Shown here in pieces: positions 7,577-15,591 of a DNA stretch of 33,797 nt. The translations under genes and the position numbers were made by a program. Numbering within the stretch: the first letter of the stretch is position 1; each line of letters starts with the position of its first letter. The DNA lies in contig NZ_JAAGLN010000059.1 of NCBI RefSeq assembly GCF_010548145.1, positions 1 to 33,797 of the forward strand. The letters are read 5' to 3'. The notes beneath the pieces are model-generated. The model was not told the DNA's origin and made no database searches. It saw only the letters and a program-made list of their open reading frames with translations. The DNA comes from Streptomyces sp. SID10853. Lineage in GTDB: Bacteria > Actinomycetota > Actinomycetes > Streptomycetales > Streptomycetaceae.

Positions 7577-9255
7577 CAGTCCGTTCCTCCCGCCCGGTTC
7601 GGTTTGCGGTACAGCTCGTCCCCGATGACCAGGAAGTCGAGGTCCATCGAGCGGAAGGCGTGCACCGCGTCGGCCGCGGTGTTGACGACGGGCTCGCCCT
7701 TGTCGTTGAAGGAGGTGTTGAGCAGCACCGGCGGCACGCCGGCCCGCCGCAGACCGTCCAGCGCCGCTCCCACCGCGGGTGCCTCGTCGCCGTGCAGGAC
7801 CTGCGGGCGGGTGGTGCCGTCGACGTGCACGACGCCGGGCGCCACACTCCGGCCCAGCTCGGTGGCTCTGGCCGCGCCGAGCATGTAGCGGCTCAGATGC
7901 TCCTGCTGCTCCCACAGCAGGGCGCCGTAGTCGGGCCGGGTGACCCCCGCGAAGGGGCGCCACTGCTCACGGTTCTTGATCGAGTTCACCCGGGCGTGCA
8001 CCGCGGTGGTGTCCGGTACGGCGATGATCGACCGGCGGCACAGCGCACGCGGCCCCACCTCGGCCCGGCCCTGGGCGACCGCGCCGACGTGGCCATCGAT
8101 GAGCAGCGCCGTCAGTTCGTCGATGTCGAGATCGCTGCGGAGCAGGCCCGAAGTGTCCGGTGCGCCGGGCCCGTTGGTGGGGTCGTAGCCGTGGATGCCG
8201 GTCCCCAGATAGGGGCTCAGCGCCCCGGTGCGCCGTTTCGGCGGCCGTACGGTCCAGGCGGCCCCGAGGGCGACGCCCGCGTCGTGCGGCACCGGCGGGA
8301 CGTACAGCGGGCCGGGCAGCGTGCCGTTGGTGCTGCAGTTCAGCGCCACACCGCCGCTCATGCAGAGCTGCTCGACACCGGACGTCTTGCGGGTCAGCGC
8401 GGCGAGATGGCCGACGGTCTCCTCGATCAGACGCTGTGCGGTGTAGGCGACGAGGACCGCCCGGGGGTCCTGGGTGAGCGACTCCTCGGGGGCGCCGGGC
8501 GCTTCGGCGCCCGCGATCCGGGTGTAGCGCTCCCGCCAGCGCGCGACCATGGCGTCGTACTGCTCCTTGATCTCGTCGGCGGTGGCGTGCCCCGTGCTCT
8601 CCGTCAGCGGTTCGACGGCCAGCCGGAAGTCGTCCGCCCCGATGTCGACCAGGGATTCGACGTCAAGACCGGCGGCGCGCCCGTACGCGGCGAGGCCCAT
8701 GGTCTTGCCCGCGTTGAGGAAGGAGAAGCCGAGCCAGGTGGAAGCGGCGTCATAGGCGTACCCGAGGGACGCGGTGCGCTGCCAGGTCCGTTCCAGGCGT
8801 GGTTCGGCGCCGTCCTCGTAGGTCCAGATCGTCGAGGACTCGTTCTCGCCGTGCCCGTCGACGACCAGCACCCCGGCCTTCGGGAAGGGCGAGGCGTAGA
8901 AGGACGAGGCGGCGTGCGCCTGGTGGTGCGGTACGCGGACGACTTCGGGGGTGTGCCCGCCGAAGTCCAGGCCGACGGCGTACGCCAGGAACTCCGCGTC
9001 GGACGCGAACCGGCGCGGGTACAGCTGCTCGCTGTCCCAGCCGAGCGCGACCACATCGATGTCGGCGGCTGTGATCCCGGCCTGCTCCAGGCAGAACCGG
9101 GCCGCGCCCAGCGGCTTGCGGTAGAGCGAGTGCCGGCGCCGGTTGCAGCGCTCCTCCTCGGAGAAGGCGACGATCTCGCCGTTCCCGTCGATGAGGCAGG
9201 CGGCGCTGTCGTGCCACCCGGCGGGAGGTGCGTTGACTCCAAGAATCCACGTCAT
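7576..9255 (-). CDS. Carbamoyltransferase of the NodU/CmcH/TobZ family
   Basis: A 559-residue protein, the usual length for this two-domain family. The ATG is preceded by GAGGAGAG. The N-terminal Kae1-like domain contains WHDSAACL at 14-21, the histidine motif VPHHQAHAASSFYAS (His110, His111, His114) and VVDGHGENESS with Asp133. The C-terminal YrdC-like domain shows GRAEVGPRALCRRSIIA and LLNTSFNDKGEPVV. These enzymes make carbamoyl-AMP from carbamoyl phosphate and ATP in one domain and transfer the carbamoyl group to a hydroxyl (sometimes an amine) of a natural product in the other. The final metabolite is therefore expected to carry a carbamate or ureido group. The gene lies between the double ATP-grasp gene (29 bp upstream) and the radical SAM gene, which it overlaps by one base. 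Confidence 0.95.
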   Translation of the reverse strand: MTWILGVNAPPAGWHDSAACLIDGNGEIVAFSEEERCNRRRHSLYRKPLGAARFCLEQAGITAADIDVVALGWDSEQLYPRRFASDAEFLAYAVGLDFGGHTPEVVRVPHHQAHAASSFYASPFPKAGVLVVDGHGENESSTIWTYEDGAEPRLERTWQRTASLGYAYDAASTWLGFSFLNAGKTMGLAAYGRAAGLDVESLVDIGADDFRLAVEPLTESTGHATADEIKEQYDAMVARWRERYTRIAGAEAPGAPEESLTQDPRAVLVAYTAQRLIEETVGHLAALTRKTSGVEQLCMSGGVALNCSTNGTLPGPLYVPPVPHDAGVALGAAWTVRPPKRRTGALSPYLGTGIHGYDPTNGPGAPDTSGLLRSDLDIDELTALLIDGHVGAVAQGRAEVGPRALCRRSIIAVPDTTAVHARVNSIKNREQWRPFAGVTRPDYGALLWEQQEHLSRYMLGAARATELGRSVAPGVVHVDGTTRPQVLHGDEAPAVGAALDGLRRAGVPPVLLNTSFNDKGEPVVNTAADAVHAFRSMDLDFLVIGDELYRKPNRAGGTD

Positions 9256-9284
9256 GCGCGTCTCTCCTCGTTGGCTGTGGTCCG

Positions 9285-11876
9285 TCACGGAAGTCGGGTG
9301 AGGGTGTGCCGTACGGCGCGCCGGGCGCTGTCGAGCGCGGCCGTGCACTCGGCAGGGCTGTCACCGACGGCGATCAGCGCGGCGATGCGGGGCACGATGC
9401 CGCGTGGGGGAAGGCGCAGTTCGCTGCCCGGGGCCACGAGCGGGACCGCTTCGACGATGCCGGGGACGGCGGCGGCGCCGGTCAGATCGAGTGCGTCCAC
9501 GGTGGAGTCGTGCTCGGGGTAGAGGAAGCGGACCTCGGCGCAGCGGTCGCGGGTGGGGGTGAGCTCGGGGGCGCGGCCGAGTGCGATGTCCACGGCCGCG
9601 GTGACCGGGTCGACCCCGGTGGCGAGCGTGCCGAGGAGCGGAATGAAGTCGCCGCCGAGCCGGCCGTTGACCTCCACCACGCGCGGGCCGGTGCGGGTGA
9701 GGCGCAGCTCGGTGTGGGTCAGGCCGGTGCGGATACCGAGGACCGTATGGGCCCGCGCCACCACGGACCGCATCTCGTCGGCCCAGGGCTCGTCGCGCCA
9801 GGGGGCGACCCGGTGGCCGGTCTCCTCGAAGTACGGCGCGAATCCCAGCTGCTTGTGCGCGACGTTCACGACGTGGACCTCGCCGTCGGACACCGCGCAG
9901 TCCACGCTGATCTCCGGGCCCTCCAGATACTCCTCGACGATGGCGCCGTCCAGGGCGCTGATCCCGGGGAACGTGGAGGTGCGCGCCTGTTCGAAGGCGC
10001 GGGCGAGCTGTTCGGGGCCGTCCACGAGGCTCACCCCGATGCTGCCGGCCAGACCGCGGGGTTTGACCACCACCGGCCAGCCGAGCGCATGGGCGGCCTC
10101 CGCCGCCTCCGCGTGACTGTGCACATGGTGGTACGCGGCGGAGGGGACCCCGGCCGCGCCGAGCAGCCGCCGGGTGGCCAGCTTGTCCCGGCAGCGGCGG
10201 GCCGCCTCGGGACTCATGTGCGGCACCCGCAGCAGCCCGGCGACCTCGGCGGTGGTCTCCAGGAGGGTCTCGTCCCAGGTCAGTACGGCGCCCGGGCCGT
10301 CGTGCCCGTCGAGGAGTTCCGCCACGGCAGCCGCGGTCGCCGAGGCGTCGGAGGTGTCAGCGATACGGAACCGGTCACCCACGTACGGCTGTTGCCAGTC
10401 GACGGGGGCGCCCTGCACGAGCGCGGCGTCGACCCGTGCGGCGACGGCGCTCAGCGCGTACTCGCGGTAGGGCGGATTGCCGCAGCCCACGACGGCGAGC
10501 CGGCCGGGCCGCCGGATGTCGACGGGGGCGCACACGAGCGAGGTGTCCTGGATCGTGCGGCGGACGGCCTCGGTGACCCCGGCACTGTCCGGGCCGCGGA
10601 ACCGGAACCGTACCCCGGCGTGCTCGTACCCGCTCTCGTTCAGCAACGCCCCGTCGTGCGGGCGTACTTCGGCGTACGGCCCGAAGGCCCCGCCGGGGGA
10701 CCGCACACCGCCGCTCGCGGGGATGACCCGGCAGGGCATCGGCACCGAAGGCGGCACCAGCAGCCATCCCGCCACTTCGGCGGGCCCGTCGAAGGCGGGC
10801 GCGGCGGCGGATCCGATACCGGTCTGCTGGGCGACGGCCACCGCCATCAGGTCGATGCCGTGCACCTCGCGCCAGATGAAGGGGACTTCGGCGCCGCCGG
10901 GCCTGGCCCCGATCTCCAGGACGGTCAGTGCGCCGCTGTCACTCTCGAAGAGTTCCAGATGGAAGACCGCGGGTCCGGTGAAGAGGGCACGGGCCGTCGC
11001 GGCGGCGATCTCGCCCGTGCGGGCGAGGAGCCCGGGGTCGTCGATCTCGACCGAGCCCAGTGCGGTGCCGGTGGTGAACTCCAGGCAGGTGCTCAGATAG
11101 CGGGAGGCACGCCAGGCACCGAGACCGGCCCCCCTGGCCCCTGCGGCCTCCGCGCACCCCGCGGACCTTGCGGCCCCGGTGTTTTCGGCGCTTCCGGCGT
11201 CCCACGTGTGCCCTGTGTCTCCGGTGTCCCCTGCGTCCCCTGTGCCCTCTGTGCCCTCTGCGCCCTCTGTGTCTCCCGTGTAGACGCCGTCGACGTGCAG
11301 CACCCGGTCGGGCAGCCATGGCTGTACGAGCATCTCGGTGTCGCGTGGGAACGCGTACGCCCGGAGCGCGGCGGGGGAGTCGAGCCGCCGGATTCCGGCG
11401 CTGGCCGTGCCCCGCCGTGGCTTGACCAGCACCGGCCAGCCATGCTGCGCGGCGAAGGTCTCGACCGCCCCGTGGTCCGGTGCGTCGGCGGTCGGGGGGA
11501 CGGCGATGCCCGCTGCGGTGAGCCGCTGGGCCATCAGCAGCTTGTCCCGCAGGGGCTCCAGGTCCTCGCTGCGCTGTCCGGGCAGGCCGAACTCGCCGCG
11601 CAGATCGGCGGCCAGATCGAGATCGGTCTCCTGGAGTGCCACGATCCGGGTCGGCGGACCGACCTGTTCGGTCAGCGAGGCGATCGCGTCACGGACCTGT
11701 TTGACGTTCTCCGTGCTGTCCACGAGCCGTACACCGGCGGCCTGGTCGTGCGGCAGATGGCGGGCGGCCCGTTCGGTGGTGACATAGCTGACGTGGTGGA
11801 CGGTGTGGTCCAGATAGGCGGCGTAGTCGGCGTACCGGTCGGTCCACCGGTGGATGACCATCACGTGTTCGGGCAC
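9285..11876 (-). CDS. Tandem double ATP-grasp amino acid/peptide ligase
   Basis: An 863-residue protein starting at a GTG seven bases after AGGAGG. It contains two complete ATP-grasp modules, about 1-450 and 457-863. Module 1 has the ATP-binding lysine in VKPRRG (Lys152) and the metal-binding glutamates in HLELF (Glu308) and LEIGARPGG (Glu321). Module 2 has VVKPRG (Lys605), THTELR (Glu723) and VEVNGRLGGDFIP (Glu735). Such modules activate a carboxylate as acyl phosphate and couple it to an amine, as in L-amino acid ligases; two in one chain suggest two successive amide bonds or two substrates. Module 1 is interrupted by a low-complexity Gly/Thr/Asp/Glu/Ala-rich insertion at about residues 200-250, encoded by a period-9 DNA repeat. 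A 259-bp gap separates the gene from the condensation-domain gene upstream. Confidence 0.9.
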   Translation of the reverse strand: MPEHVMVIHRWTDRYADYAAYLDHTVHHVSYVTTERAARHLPHDQAAGVRLVDSTENVKQVRDAIASLTEQVGPPTRIVALQETDLDLAADLRGEFGLPGQRSEDLEPLRDKLLMAQRLTAAGIAVPPTADAPDHGAVETFAAQHGWPVLVKPRRGTASAGIRRLDSPAALRAYAFPRDTEMLVQPWLPDRVLHVDGVYTGDTEGAEGTEGTGDAGDTGDTGHTWDAGSAENTGAARSAGCAEAAGARGAGLGAWRASRYLSTCLEFTTGTALGSVEIDDPGLLARTGEIAAATARALFTGPAVFHLELFESDSGALTVLEIGARPGGAEVPFIWREVHGIDLMAVAVAQQTGIGSAAAPAFDGPAEVAGWLLVPPSVPMPCRVIPASGGVRSPGGAFGPYAEVRPHDGALLNESGYEHAGVRFRFRGPDSAGVTEAVRRTIQDTSLVCAPVDIRRPGRLAVVGCGNPPYREYALSAVAARVDAALVQGAPVDWQQPYVGDRFRIADTSDASATAAAVAELLDGHDGPGAVLTWDETLLETTAEVAGLLRVPHMSPEAARRCRDKLATRRLLGAAGVPSAAYHHVHSHAEAAEAAHALGWPVVVKPRGLAGSIGVSLVDGPEQLARAFEQARTSTFPGISALDGAIVEEYLEGPEISVDCAVSDGEVHVVNVAHKQLGFAPYFEETGHRVAPWRDEPWADEMRSVVARAHTVLGIRTGLTHTELRLTRTGPRVVEVNGRLGGDFIPLLGTLATGVDPVTAAVDIALGRAPELTPTRDRCAEVRFLYPEHDSTVDALDLTGAAAVPGIVEAVPLVAPGSELRLPPRGIVPRIAALIAVGDSPAECTAALDSARRAVRHTLTRLP
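11211..11282. repeat. Period-9 minisatellite inside the double ATP-grasp gene
   Basis: Eight imperfect consecutive 9-bp units (plus-strand form CCCTGTGTC, CTCTGTGCC and similar) encode, on the minus strand, the tripeptide-like series GDT/EGA/EGT within ATP-grasp module 1. The repeat keeps the frame. It lies in a loop between the HVDGVYTG and RASRYLSTC segments, so length changes would probably be tolerated. Confidence 0.85.
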
Positions 11877-11965
11877 TGGGATGCCTCCTGGGGCAGGAAC
11901 GGCACGGGCGGGACGGGAAGGGGGCGGGCGAAGGGGGCCGTCCTCGCCACACGGTGAACGTGAGC

Positions 11966-12016
11966 CGGACGGGTACGGCAGCCGGTCGGGTACGGGAGGC
12001 GGTCGGGTACGGGAGG
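11966..12016. repeat. Three 17-bp tandem repeats in the gap between the condensation and ATP-grasp genes
   Basis: The core CGGTCGGGTACGG (first copy CGGACGGGTACGG) begins at 11966, 11983 and 12000, an exact 17-bp period. The repeats sit in the 259-bp non-coding gap, about 90-140 bp upstream of the GTG of the double ATP-grasp gene. I see no convincing gene in this gap. A regulatory role or simple slippage are both possible. Confidence 0.75.
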
Positions 12017-12135
12017 GGGCCGGGCCGCCCCGCCGGCACGGGCCGGTGGCTGCGGGGTACGTTCCCGGCCGACCGCGACGCCTTTGTCAGGTCGGCGACT
12101 TGTCGGGCGGCCTGCCGGGCGGCTCGACGGGCCGG

Positions 12136-13407
12136 TCAGCAGTCTCCGGCGGTGGAGACGAGCGCGTGGTGCATGTCCCACAGCAGTTCGGCGCACTGCT
12201 CGCGGCCGATGTCCTTGGCGGTGAGCCGCACCGACAGGTCGCACGCGCCCTCCAGAGCGCGGGCGTAACAGCGCGGGCCGATCGTGGTGAAGGGCTCCTC
12301 CCAGGTGATGGCGGGCTCGATGTCGGGCACCGGCTCCGCGGAATCGGGCGGCTGCTCCGGCAGGGCCACGTAGTTGAAGGCACAGACGGGTTCGGGCGCG
12401 TCAGGTCTGCGGGCGAGCAGGTCGGCGACGGCGGTGACGTCGTGCGCGCCGTGCCGGAAGGCACCGAGGCTGCTCCAGTGCACGGCCGACGCCAGGGCGC
12501 GCAGGTCGTCGTCGCGGGCGCCCTCGATCAGGGCGGGCACCCACTGGTTCATCGAGGTGACCGTGTTCTTCCAGCGGGCGGAGAAGCGGTTGGCGCTCAT
12601 CAGCTGCACCAGCAGGGCATCGGTGCCGCAGATCCTGGCCACACTGCGGGCGTAGGCGGCGAGGACGACGCCGGCGACCGACACCCCGGCCGCCGAGGCG
12701 ACCGTACGGGCGGCGGCGCGGGCGGGCCCGGAACGCAGGGTGGCCTGGACCACGCCCGTACCGGAGCCGTCCGCGGCCTCCAGGGCGACCTGTGGCGCTC
12801 GGTCGAGGAGGCGGTCCCAGTGGTCGAGCGCGGCGGCCTGCCGACGGAGACCGGCGGGGGTGAACTGTTCGGCGGCCAGCTCGGCGGGGCCGGGCACGGG
12901 GCTTGGTGCGGGGCTTGGTGCGGAGGCGGGTCCGGCTCCGGCCGGGCCGGTGAGCGCCGCGGTGAACTCCTGGCGCAGCACCTCCTGGGCCCAGGCGTCT
13001 GCGGCGATGTGGTGTTTGACGAACAGCAGATGGGACGCGGTGCCCGCCCGGGTCAACAGGGTGGCCCGCCAGCCGTGTTCACGGCCGAGACGGAACGGCT
13101 GGGCCGCCGGCCCTGCGATGAAGCCGTCGGGCGGGAGGCCATCGGTCTCGACGACCGGCAGCGCGTCGGAGAAGTCGGCGTCGGGTGTCAACTGGACCGG
13201 TGCGTCCGGGTCCTGGAGGTCGTACCGCGTTCTCAGCGAGGGGTGGCGGGCGACGACGGCGCGTAAGGCGGCGCGTACCTCCGCAGGTCCGGCCGCGCGG
13301 GGGAGTTCCCAGAGCGCCGCGTTGTTCGCCTCGTGCCACCGGGTGCTCGGCAGGTCCCGGATGTCGTGCCAGACCGAGAGCTGCCCCAGTGAAAGCGGTC
13401 CTGCCAC
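12136..13407 (-). CDS. Stand-alone non-ribosomal peptide condensation domain
   Basis: A 423-residue free condensation domain with no adenylation or carrier domain attached. It opens with LSLGQLSVWHD (C1-like) and has the catalytic motif KHHIAADAW (His132, His133, Asp137), which matches HHxxxD with Ala in place of the final Gly. Later landmarks are SANRFSARW and the C-terminal EEPFTTIGPRCYARAL region. I chose the GTG at 13407 because AGAGGGGG lies nine bases upstream; an ATG at 13428 would add seven residues but has no clear ribosome binding site. Condensation domains join an acyl or aminoacyl thioester to an amine. Here the donor could sit on the carrier protein at 2582-2848 and the amine could be free or carrier-bound. 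It is the first gene of the minus-strand arm, divergent from the adenylation gene. Confidence 0.88.
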   Translation of the reverse strand: MAGPLSLGQLSVWHDIRDLPSTRWHEANNAALWELPRAAGPAEVRAALRAVVARHPSLRTRYDLQDPDAPVQLTPDADFSDALPVVETDGLPPDGFIAGPAAQPFRLGREHGWRATLLTRAGTASHLLFVKHHIAADAWAQEVLRQEFTAALTGPAGAGPASAPSPAPSPVPGPAELAAEQFTPAGLRRQAAALDHWDRLLDRAPQVALEAADGSGTGVVQATLRSGPARAAARTVASAAGVSVAGVVLAAYARSVARICGTDALLVQLMSANRFSARWKNTVTSMNQWVPALIEGARDDDLRALASAVHWSSLGAFRHGAHDVTAVADLLARRPDAPEPVCAFNYVALPEQPPDSAEPVPDIEPAITWEEPFTTIGPRCYARALEGACDLSVRLTAKDIGREQCAELLWDMHHALVSTAGDC

Positions 13408-13471
13408 CGACGTGCACCCCCTCTCCATCGACACAGGACATCGGCATAGGCCGAGCAGGTTTTCGCATGGC

Positions 13472-13485
13472 GGAATCGGGATTCC
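13472..13485. promoter_or_regulatory. 14-bp palindrome, candidate operator
   Basis: A perfect inverted repeat GGAATC-gg-GATTCC lies 65 bp upstream of the condensation-domain start codon. It has the same arm and spacer lengths as the repeat exactly 100 bp further on, at 13572. No regulator gene is visible in the window to pair with it. Confidence 0.4.
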
Positions 13486-13571
13486 ATGCACCGCTGACGC
13501 TGCCACACACTGTTGAAGCCTGTCCAGGTCGAACTGGCCCCGGCTGCCCCTTAGTCGGCCCCGACAGGCGG

Positions 13572-13585
13572 GTGATCCAGATCAC
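13572..13585. promoter_or_regulatory. CRP-like palindrome GTGA-n6-TCAC, candidate operator
   Basis: The sequence GTGATC-ca-GATCAC is a perfect inverted repeat and fits the general GTGA-n6-TCAC shape of CRP/FNR-family sites, which are known from Streptomyces promoters. It lies between the two divergent arms, 164 bp upstream of the condensation start and 245 bp upstream of the adenylation start. Binding is inferred from pattern only. Confidence 0.45.
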
Positions 13586-13830
13586 ATGCCGTCCCTGGCG
13601 TCCGCATGAGAGTCTGGCTTCGCTTCGGAAGTTTCTTTCCGCTGTGCGAAATGCACGGTGGTCAGGGCAGTGGTCAGACACGAGAAGGGCGCGACGCGAC
13701 CGTCGGCCGGGTCCCGCGCGGCGCGGCTCCGGCACCCGGCGTCCGCCGGAGAAGCCGGGCGCATCGGGCCGCCGGGCCGCGGGCCCTCCCCGGATCATCC
13801 TTCCCGCACCCGACGAGGGGTCTCATCAAC

Positions 13831-15582
13831 GTGACGCAACAGCCGTACCCCCAGGCCCCTTCCGCCGGGGAGTTCCTGCACGACTTCCTGCTCGGGGCGG
13901 TGGCGCTGACCCCGGACCGCCCGGCCGTGGTCGAGTCGGCCCGGGCGGGGCAGACCACCGTGACCACCTACGCCGAACTCGGCTCCCTGGTGCAGACCTG
14001 CACCGGTGCGCTGGAGCAGCTCGGCATCGAGACCGGCGCCCGGGTGATCCTGGAGTCCGAGACGACCGCGCTGTCCATCGCGATGTTCCTCGCCTGCTCG
14101 CGGGCCGGTCTCACCTTCATTCCGGTGAGCCCCGAAATGCCGGACGCGCGGCTGCTCTCGATCATCGGGACCGCCCGGCCCGCCCTCCATCTCCAGACGG
14201 CGGACGGCGCACGGACGGACATCCCCCAGGAGGTCGGCACCGCCAGATTCGGTCCGGGCGGACTGGCCGTGGAGCGGACCCCGGACTGGCGTACCCCGCG
14301 GCGGCACACCCCCTGTGTCACCGACCCCGCCTACATCATCTTCACGTCCGGCACCACGGGGCGGCCCAAGGGGGTCGTGATGAGCCACCGTGCCGTCGTC
14401 GCCTTCTACCGGGGCATGCTGGCGCACCGCCTCGCCACCCCCGACGACCGGATCGCCAGCACTTCTCCCCTCCAGTTCGACTTCTCGCTGCTCAACATCG
14501 GCCTGGCGCTGGGCACCGGTGCAGCCGTCGTCCCCGTACCGCCGCGGCTGGTGCGCTGGCCGAGGCACTTCCTGCGGGTGCTCCGCGAGAGCGGCGCCAC
14601 CCAGGTCAACGGCGTCCCGTCGATCTGGCGCCAGGCGCTGCGGTACGAGTCCGAGCGGCTGGCCGAGCTGCGGGGGCTGCGCCGCGTCCTCTTCTGCGGC
14701 GAGGTGTTCCCGCCGGCCGAGCTGCGCCGGCTCCAGGAGCTCCTGCCGCAGGCGGAGTTCACCAACTGCTACGGCAGCACCGAGTCGATGGCCTGCTCCT
14801 TCGAGCCCGTGCCCCGCCCGCTGCCCGAGACAGCGGAGCGGCTCTCCATCGGTATCGCGCATCCGGGCGCCGAGCTGTTTCTCGTCGACGACACGGGCGG
14901 CATCGTCGAGGAGGCCGGTGTGCCCGGCGAACTCCATCTGCGCAGCCCCGCGCTGTTCACCGGGTACTGGGACGACCCGGCGGCGACCCGGGCGGCGCTG
15001 GTGCCCGATCCGCTGTCCCCGCAGTCGGGTCTGCTGGTCCTGCGCACCGGCGATCTGGGCGTACGGGGCAAGGACGGCGAGTTCTACTTCTGCGGCCGGG
15101 CCGACTCGCAGGTACAGATCAATGGCAACAGGGTCGAACTGGGCGAGGTGGAGCAGCAGTTGCAGGCGTACCCGGGCGTCACGGCAGCCGCCGCGCTGGC
15201 GGTGCGGGGGCCGGACGGCGGACAGCGGCTGACGGCGTTCGCCGTACTGGCCGCGCATACGGCGCAGCCGGCCACCGCCCACCGGGCCGCCCCCGACGTG
15301 CCCGAGGGCGAGGCGGACGGGGCGGACGCGGGCGCCCTGCGGGACTTCTGCGCGCGGACCCTGCCCCCGTACATGGTCCCGCAGGAGATCCAGCTGGTGG
15401 ACACGCTGCCCACGACGGCGAACGGCAAGGTCGACCGTACGGCGCTGGCGGCCGCCGCCGAAGCCGTACGGGACGCCGGACCCGGCCACGCAGCCGCCGA
15501 AGCCGTACGGGATGCCGGGGCACACCACGCCGCAGCCGAAGCCGTACGGGACGCCGGACCCGGCCACGCCACCGCCCCGTAG
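13831..15582 (+). CDS. Stand-alone amino-acid adenylation enzyme (A domain)
   Basis: A 583-residue AMP-forming enzyme starting at GTG after GAGGGG; the frame upstream is not protein-like. Core motifs are in order: ATP loop FTSGTTGRPKG (171-181), QFDFS with Asp217 (equivalent to GrsA Asp235, which holds the alpha-amine of amino acid substrates), NCYGSTES, LRTGDLG, GRADSQVQINGNRVELGE and the catalytic lysine in TANGKVDR (Lys533). Placing residues by these motifs gives an approximate specificity code D-F-L-N-L-C-C-A-C-K, which I do not recognise. It should activate a small or medium amino acid as aminoacyl-AMP and load a separate carrier protein. The chain ends in three 13-residue repeats of the AAEAVRDAGPGHA type. 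The stop overlaps the ribosome binding site of the transporter gene, so the two are one operon. Confidence 0.92.
   Translation: MTQQPYPQAPSAGEFLHDFLLGAVALTPDRPAVVESARAGQTTVTTYAELGSLVQTCTGALEQLGIETGARVILESETTALSIAMFLACSRAGLTFIPVSPEMPDARLLSIIGTARPALHLQTADGARTDIPQEVGTARFGPGGLAVERTPDWRTPRRHTPCVTDPAYIIFTSGTTGRPKGVVMSHRAVVAFYRGMLAHRLATPDDRIASTSPLQFDFSLLNIGLALGTGAAVVPVPPRLVRWPRHFLRVLRESGATQVNGVPSIWRQALRYESERLAELRGLRRVLFCGEVFPPAELRRLQELLPQAEFTNCYGSTESMACSFEPVPRPLPETAERLSIGIAHPGAELFLVDDTGGIVEEAGVPGELHLRSPALFTGYWDDPAATRAALVPDPLSPQSGLLVLRTGDLGVRGKDGEFYFCGRADSQVQINGNRVELGEVEQQLQAYPGVTAAAALAVRGPDGGQRLTAFAVLAAHTAQPATAHRAAPDVPEGEADGADAGALRDFCARTLPPYMVPQEIQLVDTLPTTANGKVDRTALAAAAEAVRDAGPGHAAAEAVRDAGAHHAAAEAVRDAGPGHATAP
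15454..15570 (+). repeat. Three 39-bp in-frame tandem repeats at the end of the adenylation gene
   Basis: Units at 15454-15492, 15493-15531 and 15532-15570 each encode 13 residues of the form AAEAVRDAGPGHA, followed only by Thr-Ala-Pro and the stop. Units 1 and 3 are nearly identical in DNA, and unit 2 differs mainly at its end. The repeats lie beyond the A10 lysine motif, so they form a tail rather than part of the catalytic fold. Confidence 0.9.
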
Positions 15583-15591
15583 GAGACAGCA

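Larger units (their letters stand above)
13408..13830. other. Divergent intergenic control region of the biosynthetic cluster
   Basis: These 423 bp separate the divergently read condensation and adenylation genes and hold no convincing coding sequence. They should contain the promoters of both arms. Short inverted repeats are at 13441-13454 (TCGGC/GCCGA arms), 13472-13485, 13554-13565 (GTCGG/CCGAC arms) and 13572-13585. The strip around 13610-13660 is less GC-rich than its surroundings (GAAGTTTCTTTCC, GCGAAATGC), as expected near a promoter, but I could not assign -10/-35 boxes with confidence. Confidence 0.6.

Noticed and set aside
13428..13506. Longer starts for the condensation domain (13428 ATG or 13506).
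   Set aside because: They lack ribosome binding sites, and the added residues are not family-like; the GTG at 13407 is preceded by AGAGGGGG at good spacing.
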